Source: Candidatus Caenarcanales bacterium
GTDB lineage: Bacteria; Cyanobacteriota; Vampirovibrionia; LMEP-6097
Direction of reading: 5' to 3'
Assembly: GCA_013216135.1 (NCBI GenBank)
Contig: JABSOS010000008.1
Span: 1 to 64,000, forward strand
Length of the DNA: 64,000 nucleotides
Shown here: positions 1-9,196 of the stretch, piece by piece
How the letters are laid out: every line of letters begins with the position of its first letter
Numbering within the stretch: position 1 is the first letter of the stretch
The notes under the pieces: generated by a model
Seen by the model: only the letters and a program-made list of their open reading frames with translations
What the model was told of the DNA's origin: nothing
The model's database searches: none
Made by a program: the position numbers and the translations under genes

Positions 1-28
1 TAGCTTATATTTTGATAATTTACTGTAT

Positions 29-757
29 TTAAGCATATTCCAGACTAGTTAGATTTATTTTAACTGGTCTAGAGCCTTTATAAATACCATCTGCACTTTT
101 TCTAACATTAACTTTCTTTGCTTGAGTTCTAGGAACTATTTCAAATTGAATACGGTTGAAGAAAAGTGAATCTAAATTACAGTCATTAAAATTTTCATTA
201 TCACACTCTATGCTTGAGCTTTGAAGCTTAGTTGAAAGATTTGAGTTTAAAGAAAGATCAGTAGAGCTAGGCGAAAATGCACTTTGGCTTTGAGTGAAAT
301 CTCCTCTAAATGAGTAAAGCCCTTTATGAGTTGCTGCCCACGTTCCATCTGATTTGTGAAGTGCAATAAAAATTTCTTTATCACCAGTGAATGGAGGAAT
401 ATTAACTTGGAAAAATAATCTCTGCTGATTTCTTTTACCTTTAGGTATAGTAAGATCTGTGCTCGCTAGCACAACCTTTTCATTAAAATCATTAACTTCG
501 TAAAGTAGCACTTTAAATGATTTAGTAAAATTATCTGCTACTGTAAGAGGTCTTGAATCAACAGCGAAATCAAGCTCTGGACTATTTTGGTTCGACAAAA
601 CTTTAGCGAAGTCATCTTCTTGTGCAAAGAATGGAATAGAGCAATCTCCTTCTATACACTGAAGATTAACGTAATCAGCCTTAGCTGCACTTATATTTAA
701 TGCGAAAAAAATTAAAAACAACCCTATAAACTGTTCATATCTGAACCGCTGTACCAT
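29..757 (-). CDS. Secreted protein with a domain shared with the surface protein at 49255-51228
   Basis: A 242-aa protein of unknown function. It starts with a signal peptide (about residues 1-27, hydrophobic core FIGLFLIFFALNIS, cleavage likely near AKA|DY), so it should be exported. The mature part has a Cys pair (C..GDC), then FTKSFKVLLYE, FTGDKEIFIALH and DSLFFNRIQFE blocks. The same blocks occur in the same order in the N-terminal 200 residues of the 657-aa protein at 49255-51228 (FSKTFKILAYE, FVGSKQIFLGLH, ESLFFNKVVFE). The two are therefore paralogous over this domain, and this gene looks like a stand-alone copy. The ATG is preceded by an AAAGGA-type ribosome-binding site. Its role is unknown; a surface or envelope role is inferred from the signal peptide and the paralogue. 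Confidence 0.8.
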   Translation of the reverse strand: MVQRFRYEQFIGLFLIFFALNISAAKADYVNLQCIEGDCSIPFFAQEDDFAKVLSNQNSPELDFAVDSRPLTVADNFTKSFKVLLYEVNDFNEKVVLASTDLTIPKGKRNQQRLFFQVNIPPFTGDKEIFIALHKSDGTWAATHKGLYSFRGDFTQSQSAFSPSSTDLSLNSNLSTKLQSSSIECDNENFNDCNLDSLFFNRIQFEIVPRTQAKKVNVRKSADGIYKGSRPVKINLTSLEYA

Positions 758-939
758 ACCCTATTCCTTTTAAGTATCCCCGACATTTAAGATAAGCCAC
801 TCTTACGTTAAGAAGAGCTTATTAATTATATTCCTGGAACGAATAGATGATATGTTAGTCTAAATGGTGTATTTCTTGTAAGATAATACACTTTATAATT
901 TTCTTTGAAAATATCTAGTTTGATAAATGTATTAAGGAA

Positions 940-2103
940 TTATCTATCTACGTCAGGTAGGATAACATCCAGTGATGAGAAGATCGCTACGATATCAGCG
1001 ATAGGCTTACCAATTGCCATTTCTGGTAAGTAGTTAGTAGGGAACCATGAAGGTGATCTCCACTTAATTCTATAAGGAACAGCAGTACCATCAGTGATTA
1101 AGTGAACACCTAATTCACCTCTAGGTGATTCAACTGATACATAAGTTTCGCCAGCTGGAGCTTTAAATCCCGGCATGATTTTCTTAGCTTGAAGATCTTT
1201 AGGACCTTGAGCTTCTTCACCACCAGGAAGTGCTCTGATTTTTTCGATCGCTTGAAGAATGATTTTGCAAGATTCACGGATTTCGTCTACTCTACATTTA
1301 TATCTAGCGAAGATATCACCTTCTGTTCTTGTTACAACGTTAAAATCAAATTCGTGATACTTAGAATAAGGCTTAGCTGTTCTAATATCATAATCTACTC
1401 CAGAAGCTCTAATATTAGGACCTGTAAGACCAAATAATCTTCCTTGAGTAGCGTCGATTACACCGATACCTTTAGTTCTTGAGATGAAAATTGGATTATT
1501 CGTGATGATATCTTCGTATTCATCTGTGTACCCTAGTAATTTTTCTTTGATAAGCTTCTCAACTTTCGTGTACCAACCTTTAGGTACATCTTTATAAACA
1601 CCACCGATACGTTGGTAGTTAAACATCATACGCTGACCAGAAATTTCTTCTAATAAAGAAAGGATAGATTCTCTATCTCTAAATGCGTAAAATGGGAATC
1701 CCATCATCGCACCTAAGTCAAGCATGAAGATCCCTAATGATAACTGGTGTGAACAAATTCTATTTAATTCAGCGGTTAAAATTCTTAAGTATTCAGCTCT
1801 TTCTGGTACTTCTAAACCTGCGATTTGCTCTACTGCAGAAACGTAAGCGTGGCTATCGCTCATGCCTGCTAAATAATCAACTCTATCTACTAATGCTTGG
1901 TACTGAACAAAGTTACGGTTCTGAGCTAACCACTCCATACCTCTATGAAGGTAACCGATTACAGGCTCACATTTTTTAATAATTTCGCCTTGAATAACTA
2001 ACTTAAGTCTCAAAACACCGTGCGTAGAAGGGTGTTGAGGTCCCATGTTAATTACTAAATCTTCTGTTTTTAAACCAGTACTTTCGACTTGTGCTGATGA
2101 CAT
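940..2103 (-). CDS. nuoD: NADH-quinone oxidoreductase subunit D (orphan)
   Basis: The 49-kDa subunit of respiratory complex I, which helps form the quinone-binding site at the junction of the peripheral and membrane arms. Diagnostic stretches are NMGPQHPSTHGVLRL near the N terminus, IGYLHRGMEWLAQ, DRVDYLAGMSDSHAY, and the typical PDVDR C terminus. I start it at the ATG at 2103 (387 aa). A longer TTG-initiated frame reaching 2151 exists but adds residues not typical of the family. No other nuo gene lies beside it: the divergent neighbour is an arginase-fold gene and the downstream neighbour is a secreted protein. Either the nuo genes are scattered or this is an isolated copy. The intergenic region 758-939 holds only weak hairpins. 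Confidence 0.95.
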   Translation of the reverse strand: MSSAQVESTGLKTEDLVINMGPQHPSTHGVLRLKLVIQGEIIKKCEPVIGYLHRGMEWLAQNRNFVQYQALVDRVDYLAGMSDSHAYVSAVEQIAGLEVPERAEYLRILTAELNRICSHQLSLGIFMLDLGAMMGFPFYAFRDRESILSLLEEISGQRMMFNYQRIGGVYKDVPKGWYTKVEKLIKEKLLGYTDEYEDIITNNPIFISRTKGIGVIDATQGRLFGLTGPNIRASGVDYDIRTAKPYSKYHEFDFNVVTRTEGDIFARYKCRVDEIRESCKIILQAIEKIRALPGGEEAQGPKDLQAKKIMPGFKAPAGETYVSVESPRGELGVHLITDGTAVPYRIKWRSPSWFPTNYLPEMAIGKPIADIVAIFSSLDVILPDVDR

Positions 2104-2183
2104 AAATATAATCTTAGCAGGACTTCTATAATTACCCAAGATCTTCAACAATAATTAGTCTTGAAAGCAGTAAAATAGTATTT

Positions 2184-3182
2184 GTGCAGGAACTTCTTCA
2201 AAGTAGAAAAAGATTAGAATTTTACCAAAGTCCAGATATAGACTTGATTTTGTGTCCGTGGGGCTTCGGTGGCACAGATAATCTGGCTCAAGAAGGTGCG
2301 CATAGTATTTTAGGTGATACCGAATTAATCAGGGCACTTGAGGCTTTAAAAGTAAAAGTTAATTTAATTGAGCCACCTAGCTTAGGTCCTTTCGAGATTC
2401 AAGAATCACCAAATCGTATTCGTAATATTGAAGCTATCACCAGTGTTAATAACTGGCTTAAAGAACAGGTTTACCTGTCTCGTGGGATGGGACATTTACC
2501 TGTGGTTTTAGGTGGAGACGCGAGTTTAAGTATCGCTTCGATTTCTGCTTTAAGTAATTTTTACCGTGATAAAGGAAAGACTGATGAGTTTGGTGTGCTG
2601 TGGTTCAGTAATCACTTTGAAAATAGTGCACCAGAAGTTACTAAGAGTTGGAATGCTAATAGAATGGCGCTCACTGCTTTGACTTATGATGGTGATTTGA
2701 ATGATGTTCACGAAGATTTTAAAACTTTAATTTCAGATAAATTTACAACGATTCCAGCGATCGATAAAAAAAACATAGTCCAAATCGGTGTTAACCATAG
2801 ATCAGCACAGGATAGTGTTGACCATGAATACTTTGTAATGGAGGATATCGGCGAGCTGGGTATTTCAGGGTGTGTCATTATGGCTTTAGAAAAACTTGCT
2901 CATTGCAAGCATATCCATGTCGTTCTAGACTTAAATGTTTTTGATTTAAGTGCTGTCAGCAACTATTCTTTAGGGCAAATGAATTACCGTGAAGCTATTA
3001 GTATGGCTAGAAGTTTAGATCTGAAGCTAAGAAGAATGGATAAATTAGTTTCGATAGATGTTGTAGAACACTGCCCAAGCCGTGAAGCGTGGGATAAACG
3101 CGGCGAAGCCGCGGAATGGGTTGTGGATATTTTAGAGAATATCTTTGGGGCTAATGTTTTTAATGTTGCTAGAAAATATTAA
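2184..3182 (+). CDS. Arginase/agmatinase-fold protein with degraded metal site
   Basis: A 332-aa member of the ureohydrolase (arginase, agmatinase, formimidoylglutamase) superfamily by overall pattern: VVLGGDASLSI (residues 107-117), FGVLWFSNHFEN (136-147), HVVLDLNVFDLS (245-256) and MNYREA (266-271) line up with the family's GGDHS, DAHxD, SxDxD and substrate-binding segments. The metal ligands are largely missing: His of GGDHS is Ala113, the two Asp of DAHxD are Ser142 and Glu146 (His144 kept), and the second Asp of SxDxD is Asn251 (Asp249 kept). A working two-manganese centre is unlikely, so this may be a pseudoenzyme or have a changed function. It starts with GTG. A TAAAAT hexamer ends 7 nt before it and there is no Shine-Dalgarno, so the transcript may be leaderless. 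Confidence 0.72.
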   Translation: MQELLQSRKRLEFYQSPDIDLILCPWGFGGTDNLAQEGAHSILGDTELIRALEALKVKVNLIEPPSLGPFEIQESPNRIRNIEAITSVNNWLKEQVYLSRGMGHLPVVLGGDASLSIASISALSNFYRDKGKTDEFGVLWFSNHFENSAPEVTKSWNANRMALTALTYDGDLNDVHEDFKTLISDKFTTIPAIDKKNIVQIGVNHRSAQDSVDHEYFVMEDIGELGISGCVIMALEKLAHCKHIHVVLDLNVFDLSAVSNYSLGQMNYREAISMARSLDLKLRRMDKLVSIDVVEHCPSREAWDKRGEAAEWVVDILENIFGANVFNVARKY

Positions 3183-3234
3183 AGTGTAATTACTTTTTCG
3201 ACCGTATTCTTAGCGAAATGCTATTATCTTAAGC

Positions 3235-5373
3235 ATGGGGCTTGGTCCGTATAATGGCAATAATAATATTCCACCAACTGATTCAAATGATCCGATTCAG
3301 CGTGGAAGAACTTCGAATAACGAAGAAACAGAAGGATTAAATAATGTCACAGATGAACCTGGTAATTTACTACCAGAGCTGAGTCGTGAGGAAATTACTA
3401 GAGCTTTACATCAAGCTATACAGGAAGATGAGGGAACTCAAAGATCTCGAAGATCACTATTTCAAGAGCTGTTAAATGATTTTGCAACAGGGTTTATAGG
3501 TAGAAATGCTGTTGATCTTAGTTTTGAAACTATGTTGCGTCTTGCAAATACTTATGAGCAGTTAAATCGCAGAACTGCAAGACTTAGAAATGGGGTGGAG
3601 AATATTCACAATAATATAATTAGGTCTTCTGGTAATTTGATATCAGATAGTTTGGAAAATAATCCGTTTCTATTCGAAATACCTTTTCTTAGTGCTAATG
3701 AACCAGTAAGTATTTTTACTAGAGGAACTAATAGCGAGCAATTTAGTAAGTTTCTTAGTAAATTAGATAAATTAATTGATGAAGAGCAAAGGAATTCTAA
3801 ACGATCTTTAACAAAGATTAGTACAAAAATATCTAATTTCAAAAATAATTTTAAGCCTTCTTACCAAAATGAAGATAACTCAGTTAGAGCAAGTAAAATT
3901 AGTGATTATATTTTAGAGAATGGTTTAAAAAATTCTCAAATTAAAAAAGTTATTTATGAGCCTGATGGAATTGTTAATTTTATGGAACGCACTCCTCGAA
4001 GCTTTAGTTTCTATAATCGTCATCCAATCTTGCTTGCTATAAAAATAGCCGAATATCAAGATGAGGATTTATCAACTAATCTTAAAACACCCAAGGCTGG
4101 TGATTTGTTTAAGATTGCGTTACCGCGACTCTTTGACTTGGATGTTGCTGGTAATACAGTTGCAAATCTTGATCTAATACCTAAGTTAGATTCTAAATTT
4201 ATTAATAAATTAAAAGAAGTTGATGGCTTTGAGTCTTCAGTAGATGAGTCAATTTTGTTAACCCATGAAGCCTTATCTGAATTAGAAGATAGCCCTTCTC
4301 TTCGTAAAAAAGAATTAAGTGAAGCTTTAATTGCATTGTATGCATCTAAATTAAGTATTTTATTTGATCAGAATAATACAAAAAATATAAATGATTTTGA
4401 AGTAGGGTGTATATTTGATTTGGCTATTCGTGCTAATGGCGTGGATGAATTATTAACCCAGATAGACTTGAAGTGTGATGATAAAAAAGTACTCATGAAT
4501 TATTTAAAAGATAATTTTATGAAGTATAGTTTGAATACTTATGAAGGTACTATTCAAAATTTTAAATCGGATTCTAATCCGAATTCAATTTATCGCAAGC
4601 CTATTGTTAATTTAATGAAAATGGCTATGTTTACTGGTTCTGAAGAAGTTATAGGAGAATTGAGAGATCTTTTCTCTGAAAATGAACTAGAGAAACTGAA
4701 TTTATTAACTGCTTTAAATTCAGGCTTTGCTAGTGATGATGATGTGGGTGATTTAACTAAACTCGTTAATATTTGGTTTAAAGATAAAGGGATTTATGAG
4801 ACTATAAGTGAGAATGAGTGTGAAGATTATTTGTATGATATTTTCAAACTATATGACAAACTCGTCCCAGTAAATACAGATGGTGATCAACTTACAAATA
4901 TTTCTCAATTAAACAGTGATATTTATAAATATATACCTGAAAAATTAAGGTTAAAAATTAATTATCCAAAGAAATTCCTAAATAATGTTTATCTTGAAGC
5001 AAAAGATTTTGGAGAGCAATGGAATAAGTTGGAAAAGAATAGAGAAAGTATCATAAGTTTCGTCGAAGAGAAAGATCTTACACATTTTAACAGTAATCCT
5101 AGGGCGATCAGAAGTCTTCACCCTGTTTTTGACAGTCTCGTAAAATTTTGGGAAGGAGACGGATTTTTGAGAGGTAAACCTGCTTTAATTAAGCCTTTTA
5201 TTTCTAAAATTTGGAATAAAAGGCAGGAAAGTTCGGAAAGCAAGACATTTGAAGATTTAACTTTAGCTTTGAATGAGTTTTTTATACCAATACGGGTGGA
5301 AAGTGATAACAATAGAATCGCAAGGATTCTAAATATTACCAATGAAGCAATGTTCACTAAACCTTCTTCTTAA
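3235..5373 (+). CDS. Unknown 712-aa cytoplasmic-looking helical protein
   Basis: I do not recognise this 712-aa protein. It has no signal peptide or membrane segment. Residues 1-60 are polar and disordered-looking (Asn, Glu, Gly rich, then LPELSREEITRAL), followed by a long mostly helical, charged body with many Leu/Ile heptad-like stretches. It stands alone, on the same strand as the arginase-fold gene 52 bp upstream and convergent with tig 6 bp downstream. The start is well marked: TATTAT ends 7 nt before the ATG, and the 16 bases TATTATCTTAAGCATG are identical to those at the start of the gene at 8057-8662 on the other strand. There is no Shine-Dalgarno. Its size, isolation and lack of recognisable domains recall lineage-specific effector or structural proteins, but that is only an impression. 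Confidence 0.7.
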   Translation: MGLGPYNGNNNIPPTDSNDPIQRGRTSNNEETEGLNNVTDEPGNLLPELSREEITRALHQAIQEDEGTQRSRRSLFQELLNDFATGFIGRNAVDLSFETMLRLANTYEQLNRRTARLRNGVENIHNNIIRSSGNLISDSLENNPFLFEIPFLSANEPVSIFTRGTNSEQFSKFLSKLDKLIDEEQRNSKRSLTKISTKISNFKNNFKPSYQNEDNSVRASKISDYILENGLKNSQIKKVIYEPDGIVNFMERTPRSFSFYNRHPILLAIKIAEYQDEDLSTNLKTPKAGDLFKIALPRLFDLDVAGNTVANLDLIPKLDSKFINKLKEVDGFESSVDESILLTHEALSELEDSPSLRKKELSEALIALYASKLSILFDQNNTKNINDFEVGCIFDLAIRANGVDELLTQIDLKCDDKKVLMNYLKDNFMKYSLNTYEGTIQNFKSDSNPNSIYRKPIVNLMKMAMFTGSEEVIGELRDLFSENELEKLNLLTALNSGFASDDDVGDLTKLVNIWFKDKGIYETISENECEDYLYDIFKLYDKLVPVNTDGDQLTNISQLNSDIYKYIPEKLRLKINYPKKFLNNVYLEAKDFGEQWNKLEKNRESIISFVEEKDLTHFNSNPRAIRSLHPVFDSLVKFWEGDGFLRGKPALIKPFISKIWNKRQESSESKTFEDLTLALNEFFIPIRVESDNNRIARILNITNEAMFTKPSS

Positions 5374-5379
5374 ACTTAA

Positions 5380-6798
5380 CTAAGCCTTAGCTTCTTCTTT
5401 ATCTTCCTCAGCTTTAGCAGCCTCTTCTTCAGCAGCTTTAGTTTCAGCTTCTCTTTTAGCTTTTAATTCTTCTTCAGTAAGCTCTTTATATGAAATTTTA
5501 TTTTCAGCTTTTAAGAATTCACGAGCTTTTTCAGTTTTAAGACTTTGCTTCATGTTATCTAGGTAACTAATTTTTTGAGTTCCATCGTCTTTATTTGAAC
5601 CTTTGTTTTGCTCACAGTATTCTTCCCATGCTTTGTTTTGCTCTTCATCTGTTAACTCAAAGTTTTCAGATTTGATAATCGCATTAAGAATCATAGTGTT
5701 AGCAAGTTTATCTCTAGTAGCAGCTTTCTCTTTATCGATAGCCATGTTTTGCATGATAGCTTGCATTTGCTCTTGAGGGATTCCGTACATTCTACTCATT
5801 TGCATTAAATCATTTCTAAGAGTCATTTCGATAGCTCTTTCTGGAACTTCTACTTCAGTAGCTGCTCTAAGTGCTTGGAATAAAGCGTACTCAGTAGCAG
5901 TTTCTTTTTCTTGTTCGTTAGCTTTTTCTAAGTTTTCTTTAAGTTGAGACTTTAATTCATCTAACGTTTCAGCTTTAGGGCTCTTGTTTTTCTTCGCCAA
6001 TTCATCATCTAGAGCAGGTACAGAGCTTTTCTCGATTTTGTTAATTTTTACAGCAAATTTAGCTGCTTTATCTTGAAGCTCAGGCACACCGTAGTCAGCA
6101 GGGAATTTAACATCGATTTCTTTTTCATCACCGACTTTATCTCCTACAGTCTGCTCTAAGAAGTTCTCGATAAATCTGCCAGGCTCTACTATTACAGTAT
6201 GGCCTTCAGCTTTCATTCCTTCTTTAGCAACCCAGTTAGGCTCTTCTTCAGTACCTTCATTGAACTTACCGTCGAAGTCTATGTTGATTTGGTCACCCAT
6301 TTCGATAACTGCATCTTCTGCTGCTTCAGTAAACTCTGTGTGTGACTTCTGGATTCTTTCTAAAGATTCTTCTAACTGTTTATCTATATCTGTTTTAGCG
6401 ATTTCTACTTCGATCTCAAGACCTTTATAATCACCTAACTTAACTTCAGGATAAACTTCGATTTTTGCTTCTAAAATTACTGGCGCTTCAGCTGTTTCTA
6501 ATTCAACTTTATCTAAACTAACGATAGTTACGATATCTAATTCTTCTTTCTTTACAGCTTCATCTAAAAGTCCGATCAAGAAGTCTTGGTTAAGAGCTCT
6601 TGATTTAATGTAGTCTTCTCCTACATAATCGATAACCATTCCTTTAGGTGCTTTACCTTTTCTGAAGCCAGGAATATTTACCTGTTTACGAGCAGCTTTT
6701 ATAGATTCTTCGTATAAATCCTTTGCAGCTCCTGCTTCAGTCTCTAATGAAAGAGTGATTATATTATTTTGATCTCTATCTCCAAGTTCTATTTTCAT
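5380..6798 (-). CDS. tig: Trigger factor (ribosome-associated chaperone)
   Basis: A 472-aa trigger factor, which binds at the ribosome exit tunnel and shelters nascent chains. The N-terminal ribosome-binding domain carries the signature GFRKGKAP (residues 44-51). A central FKBP-like peptidyl-prolyl isomerase region follows (about 160-250, with MGDQINIDFDGKFN), then the long helical C-terminal chaperone domain. The tail is an acidic and basic Ala/Glu/Lys-rich extension after about residue 440, which makes the protein slightly longer than common homologues. The ATG at 6798 has a GGGGA ribosome-binding site. It is divergent from rpmF and convergent with the 712-aa gene. The usual partners clpP and clpX are not adjacent on this side. 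Confidence 0.97.
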   Translation of the reverse strand: MKIELGDRDQNNIITLSLETEAGAAKDLYEESIKAARKQVNIPGFRKGKAPKGMVIDYVGEDYIKSRALNQDFLIGLLDEAVKKEELDIVTIVSLDKVELETAEAPVILEAKIEVYPEVKLGDYKGLEIEVEIAKTDIDKQLEESLERIQKSHTEFTEAAEDAVIEMGDQINIDFDGKFNEGTEEEPNWVAKEGMKAEGHTVIVEPGRFIENFLEQTVGDKVGDEKEIDVKFPADYGVPELQDKAAKFAVKINKIEKSSVPALDDELAKKNKSPKAETLDELKSQLKENLEKANEQEKETATEYALFQALRAATEVEVPERAIEMTLRNDLMQMSRMYGIPQEQMQAIMQNMAIDKEKAATRDKLANTMILNAIIKSENFELTDEEQNKAWEEYCEQNKGSNKDDGTQKISYLDNMKQSLKTEKAREFLKAENKISYKELTEEELKAKREAETKAAEEEAAKAEEDKEEAKA

Positions 6799-6872
6799 AA
6801 TGCAATCCCCTATCTTATCAAATCAATCCCAAAATACTCTAAAAATTTTAATATTCTTTCCTTAATTTTAAA

Positions 6873-6902
6873 TTGACAAGATTCTTTAGGCTTTGATAAA
6901 AT
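6873..6902 (+). promoter_or_regulatory. Sigma-70-type promoter for rpmF
   Basis: TTGACA at 6873-6878 and TAAAAT at 6897-6902 are separated by 18 bp, the clearest consensus-like -35/-10 pair in the window. It points at rpmF, whose ATG at 6942 is preceded by a CTGGAG ribosome-binding site. The predicted 5' leader is about 30 nt. Confidence 0.7.
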
Positions 6903-6941
6903 CATGAACTCGGTTATATAACATTAACTGGAGTAAAAAAA

Positions 6942-7127
6942 ATGGCAGTACCTAAGAAGAACCATTCCCACCAAAGACAACAAAAAAGAAGAGCTAACTG
7001 GAAAGGAAAGCTTCAGAATGTTATTGATTGTAAAAATTGTGGTGAGAAGCATTTAGCTCACAACATTTGTCCATCTTGTGGTTATTATAATGGGCGTAAA
7101 TATATCGAAGTTGCTAAAGCAGCTTAG
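6942..7127 (+). CDS. rpmF: 50S ribosomal protein L32
   Basis: A 61-aa L32 protein of the large ribosomal subunit. The N terminus MAVPKKNHSHQRQQKRRANW is typical, followed by a zinc-ribbon form with two CxxC pairs (CKNC and CPSC). It has its own promoter and ribosome-binding site. Its 3' end overlaps the start of the downstream permease gene by roughly 40-50 bp in another frame, which suggests translational coupling or a later true start for the permease. In many bacteria rpmF is linked to fatty-acid genes; here it is not. Confidence 0.97.
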   Translation: MAVPKKNHSHQRQQKRRANWKGKLQNVIDCKNCGEKHLAHNICPSCGYYNGRKYIEVAKAA

Positions 7128-8055
7128 TTCTAAGTTTTTAACTTTATTTGTATTAGTATATTTGGTAGCTAGCACTGCCTTCTTTCTCTTAAGATTATTA
7201 CCAGGAAGTCCTTTTACTTCTGAAAGGCACTTATCGCCTGAGATTTTAGCTAGTTTAGAAGCTAAATATAATTTAGATAAACCTTTAATAGAACAGTATT
7301 TTCAGTATATTTCTGGATTATTTTTGCACTTTGACTTTGGTCCAAGTTTAAAGTACCCCAATCGTGAAGTTTTAGATATTTTAATAGATGCATTTCCTGT
7401 TTCACTCGGTCTTGGTTTTGCTGCTTTTATCGTGGCTTTAGTTTTAGGGATAAGTGGTGGAATTTTTCTTGCGGCTTTTGAGAAGAGATTAGTTAAGTCT
7501 AATCCTTTTACGCAAACAGCTTTTTCTATAGTATCTTTTTATTCTAATTCTGCAATTGCAATGCCTAGCTTTATTTCAGCAGGTTTACTTATTGCAATTT
7601 TTGGATTATATCTAAACTGGTTACCAGTTGCGCTTTGGGAAGGTCCAGAGTATATGATACTTCCAGTTTTAACACTTGCTGTAAGTCCTACAGCTTATAT
7701 TATGAGGATTACACGAGCTTCTTTTAAAGAAGTACTGGAGCAGAATTATATAAAGATTGCTATAGCTAAGGGAGTAGGTTATGCTGCGATACTTTATAAA
7801 CATGCTCTTAAAAATACGCTGTTACCTTTGCTTGCATATATAGGTCCTTTGCTTGCAATTTTAATTACTGGCTCCTTTGTGGTGGAGTTTATTTTTGCGC
7901 TTCCTGGTATGGGGAAGTATTTTGTTACTGCTTTTATAAACAGAGATTACTTCCTCGTAACTGGGGTGGTGATAATTTTCTCTACGATTTTAAGCGCTAC
8001 GAATATTGCTATTGAAGTTATTAATCCGCTGGTGAATCCTAAGCTGAGAGGTTAG
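7090..8055 (+). CDS. OppB/DppB-type ABC transporter permease (orphan)
   Basis: A 321-aa inner-membrane permease of the peptide/nickel ABC importer class. Near the N terminus it has the family pattern ending LLRLLPGSP, then about six transmembrane helices. The cytoplasmic loop YIMRITRASFKEVLEQNYIKIAIAKGVG is followed by the EAA-type coupling stretch and LPGMGKYFVTAFINRDYF. Start choice is uncertain: GTG 7078, ATG 7090 and TTG 7111 are all possible and none has a good Shine-Dalgarno. All overlap rpmF. No substrate-binding protein, second permease (OppC) or ATPase lies beside it, so the rest of the transporter must be encoded elsewhere or be absent. Substrate unknown. Confidence 0.88.
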   Translation: MGVNISKLLKQLSSKFLTLFVLVYLVASTAFFLLRLLPGSPFTSERHLSPEILASLEAKYNLDKPLIEQYFQYISGLFLHFDFGPSLKYPNREVLDILIDAFPVSLGLGFAAFIVALVLGISGGIFLAAFEKRLVKSNPFTQTAFSIVSFYSNSAIAMPSFISAGLLIAIFGLYLNWLPVALWEGPEYMILPVLTLAVSPTAYIMRITRASFKEVLEQNYIKIAIAKGVGYAAILYKHALKNTLLPLLAYIGPLLAILITGSFVVEFIFALPGMGKYFVTAFINRDYFLVTGVVIIFSTILSATNIAIEVINPLVNPKLRG

Positions 8056-8056
8056 T

Positions 8057-8662
8057 TTAATAATTTCCCATATGAAAACTTTGCAAGTTTCTTCTTTGCC
8101 TAACTTCACGGTTAGCATTAGCTTTGAGTCCTAATGGCGATAAAATTTTGTTATCAAGCTTAGTATCAAATTTATCAGCAACATCAATCATTGCATCAAT
8201 ATCATATTTACCTTGATTTGAAACTTGATCCAAGACATAATTTCTTATCTTGCTAAAGTTGTTATTGAAAATATTTTCTGCATTCGGTGCTCTATATTTG
8301 TATTTGAAAATATCATCCCGACTAACATTGTCTTTTAATTCTTTAACTGCATTAAAGACCATACTTGTTAATTCATTTGTGAAAGTTTTTTTAAAGCTCT
8401 CATCTAATTCAGGAAGTAAATTTATAGATTTAACAAAGTCATCAACTGAATCGCGGATTGTTTCTATGAAATTATCATCTAGCTTTAGTAAATGTAATTG
8501 TTGACCTGCATCAGTTGTCTTTAGATATTCAATAGCTTCAGTGATGTCTCCATCTAAGATCCATGAGATATTCTGCTTGAGATCATTTAATCCCATATTT
8601 ATTCCATCTGATGCTTCAGGCGGTCTGTTGTAGCTAAACTTTTTTTCATTATCAAGATACAT
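8057..8662 (-). CDS. Unknown 201-aa protein
   Basis: I do not recognise this protein. It is soluble, charged and probably helical, without a signal peptide or Cys residues. The C terminus is basic (REVRQRRN). It converges on the OppB-like gene with a 1-bp gap and lies downstream of the hipA/hipB pair on the same strand, separated by 18 bp. It has its own start signal: read on the minus strand, TATTAT ends 7 nt before the ATG, and the 16 bases through the start codon match those of the gene at 3235 exactly. The gene is likely real because of this conserved start and an uninterrupted frame. Function unknown. Confidence 0.65.
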   Translation of the reverse strand: MYLDNEKKFSYNRPPEASDGINMGLNDLKQNISWILDGDITEAIEYLKTTDAGQQLHLLKLDDNFIETIRDSVDDFVKSINLLPELDESFKKTFTNELTSMVFNAVKELKDNVSRDDIFKYKYRAPNAENIFNNNFSKIRNYVLDQVSNQGKYDIDAMIDVADKFDTKLDNKILSPLGLKANANREVRQRRNLQSFHMGNY

Positions 8663-8680
8663 GCTTAAGATAATAACACG

Positions 8681-9196
8681 CTAGTGCTTTACATAAGCCC
8701 CATAAACAAAACTACAAAACTCGTGCCACTGAGTAATTGGTGGATAATCATCCCAGACATCGTCATATTCAACCATATCTTCTGAAACACTTTTCATAAA
8801 TTGAAAAACAGGGTTTTTCTTTTCATTATCATCATCTGGAAATGAGTAATTTTCATTATTTGCTCCAGCTGCATAGACTGGATGTCCTGGATCTGCATTA
8901 TGCAAAAACCCTCCTAAACAGTATGGATCACGTTTAATAGTGTCCACTAGCATGCGATAAACCATGAGCCTAAATGAATAAGATTGTTTCACATCAAGTT
9001 CAAGCCCTAAGCTGTGACAAACTTCTAACACTGTCGCTAACTGGATATTTTCATCAGCCTGTTCTAAGCGTGAAATTGTCTGAGTACTAATACCAGTTAT
9101 GGCTGATAAATTTTTCTGTGTTATTCTCTCAGCTTGCCTTTTGGCTTTAATTTGCTTAACTATTTTTGCCCAATATTTTTGAATAAGCCCTGCCAT
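8681..9196 (-). CDS. HipB-like antitoxin/XRE-family DNA-binding protein
   Basis: A 171-aa protein with an XRE-type helix-turn-helix at about residues 20-75 (RITQKNLSAITGISTQTISRLE and a following helix), the DNA-binding fold of HipB antitoxins. The C-terminal 95 residues are unlike the short E. coli HipB (about 88 aa) and are unassigned. Its start overlaps the end of hipA by 37 bp in another frame, so the two are translated from one mRNA. The order is toxin first, antitoxin second, the reverse of E. coli hipBA. Likely roles, by family knowledge, are neutralising the HipA kinase and repressing the shared promoter at the palindromes upstream of hipA. Confidence 0.85.
   Translation of the reverse strand: MAGLIQKYWAKIVKQIKAKRQAERITQKNLSAITGISTQTISRLEQADENIQLATVLEVCHSLGLELDVKQSYSFRLMVYRMLVDTIKRDPYCLGGFLHNADPGHPVYAAGANNENYSFPDDDNEKKNPVFQFMKSVSEDMVEYDDVWDDYPPITQWHEFCSFVYGAYVKH

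Noticed and set aside
2104-2151. Upstream TTG extension of nuoD
   Set aside because: It adds 16 residues not seen in the family. The ATG at 2103 gives the normal length.
2184-3182. Annotation as active agmatinase (speB) or formimidoylglutamase
   Set aside because: Most metal ligands are missing, so only the fold can be supported.
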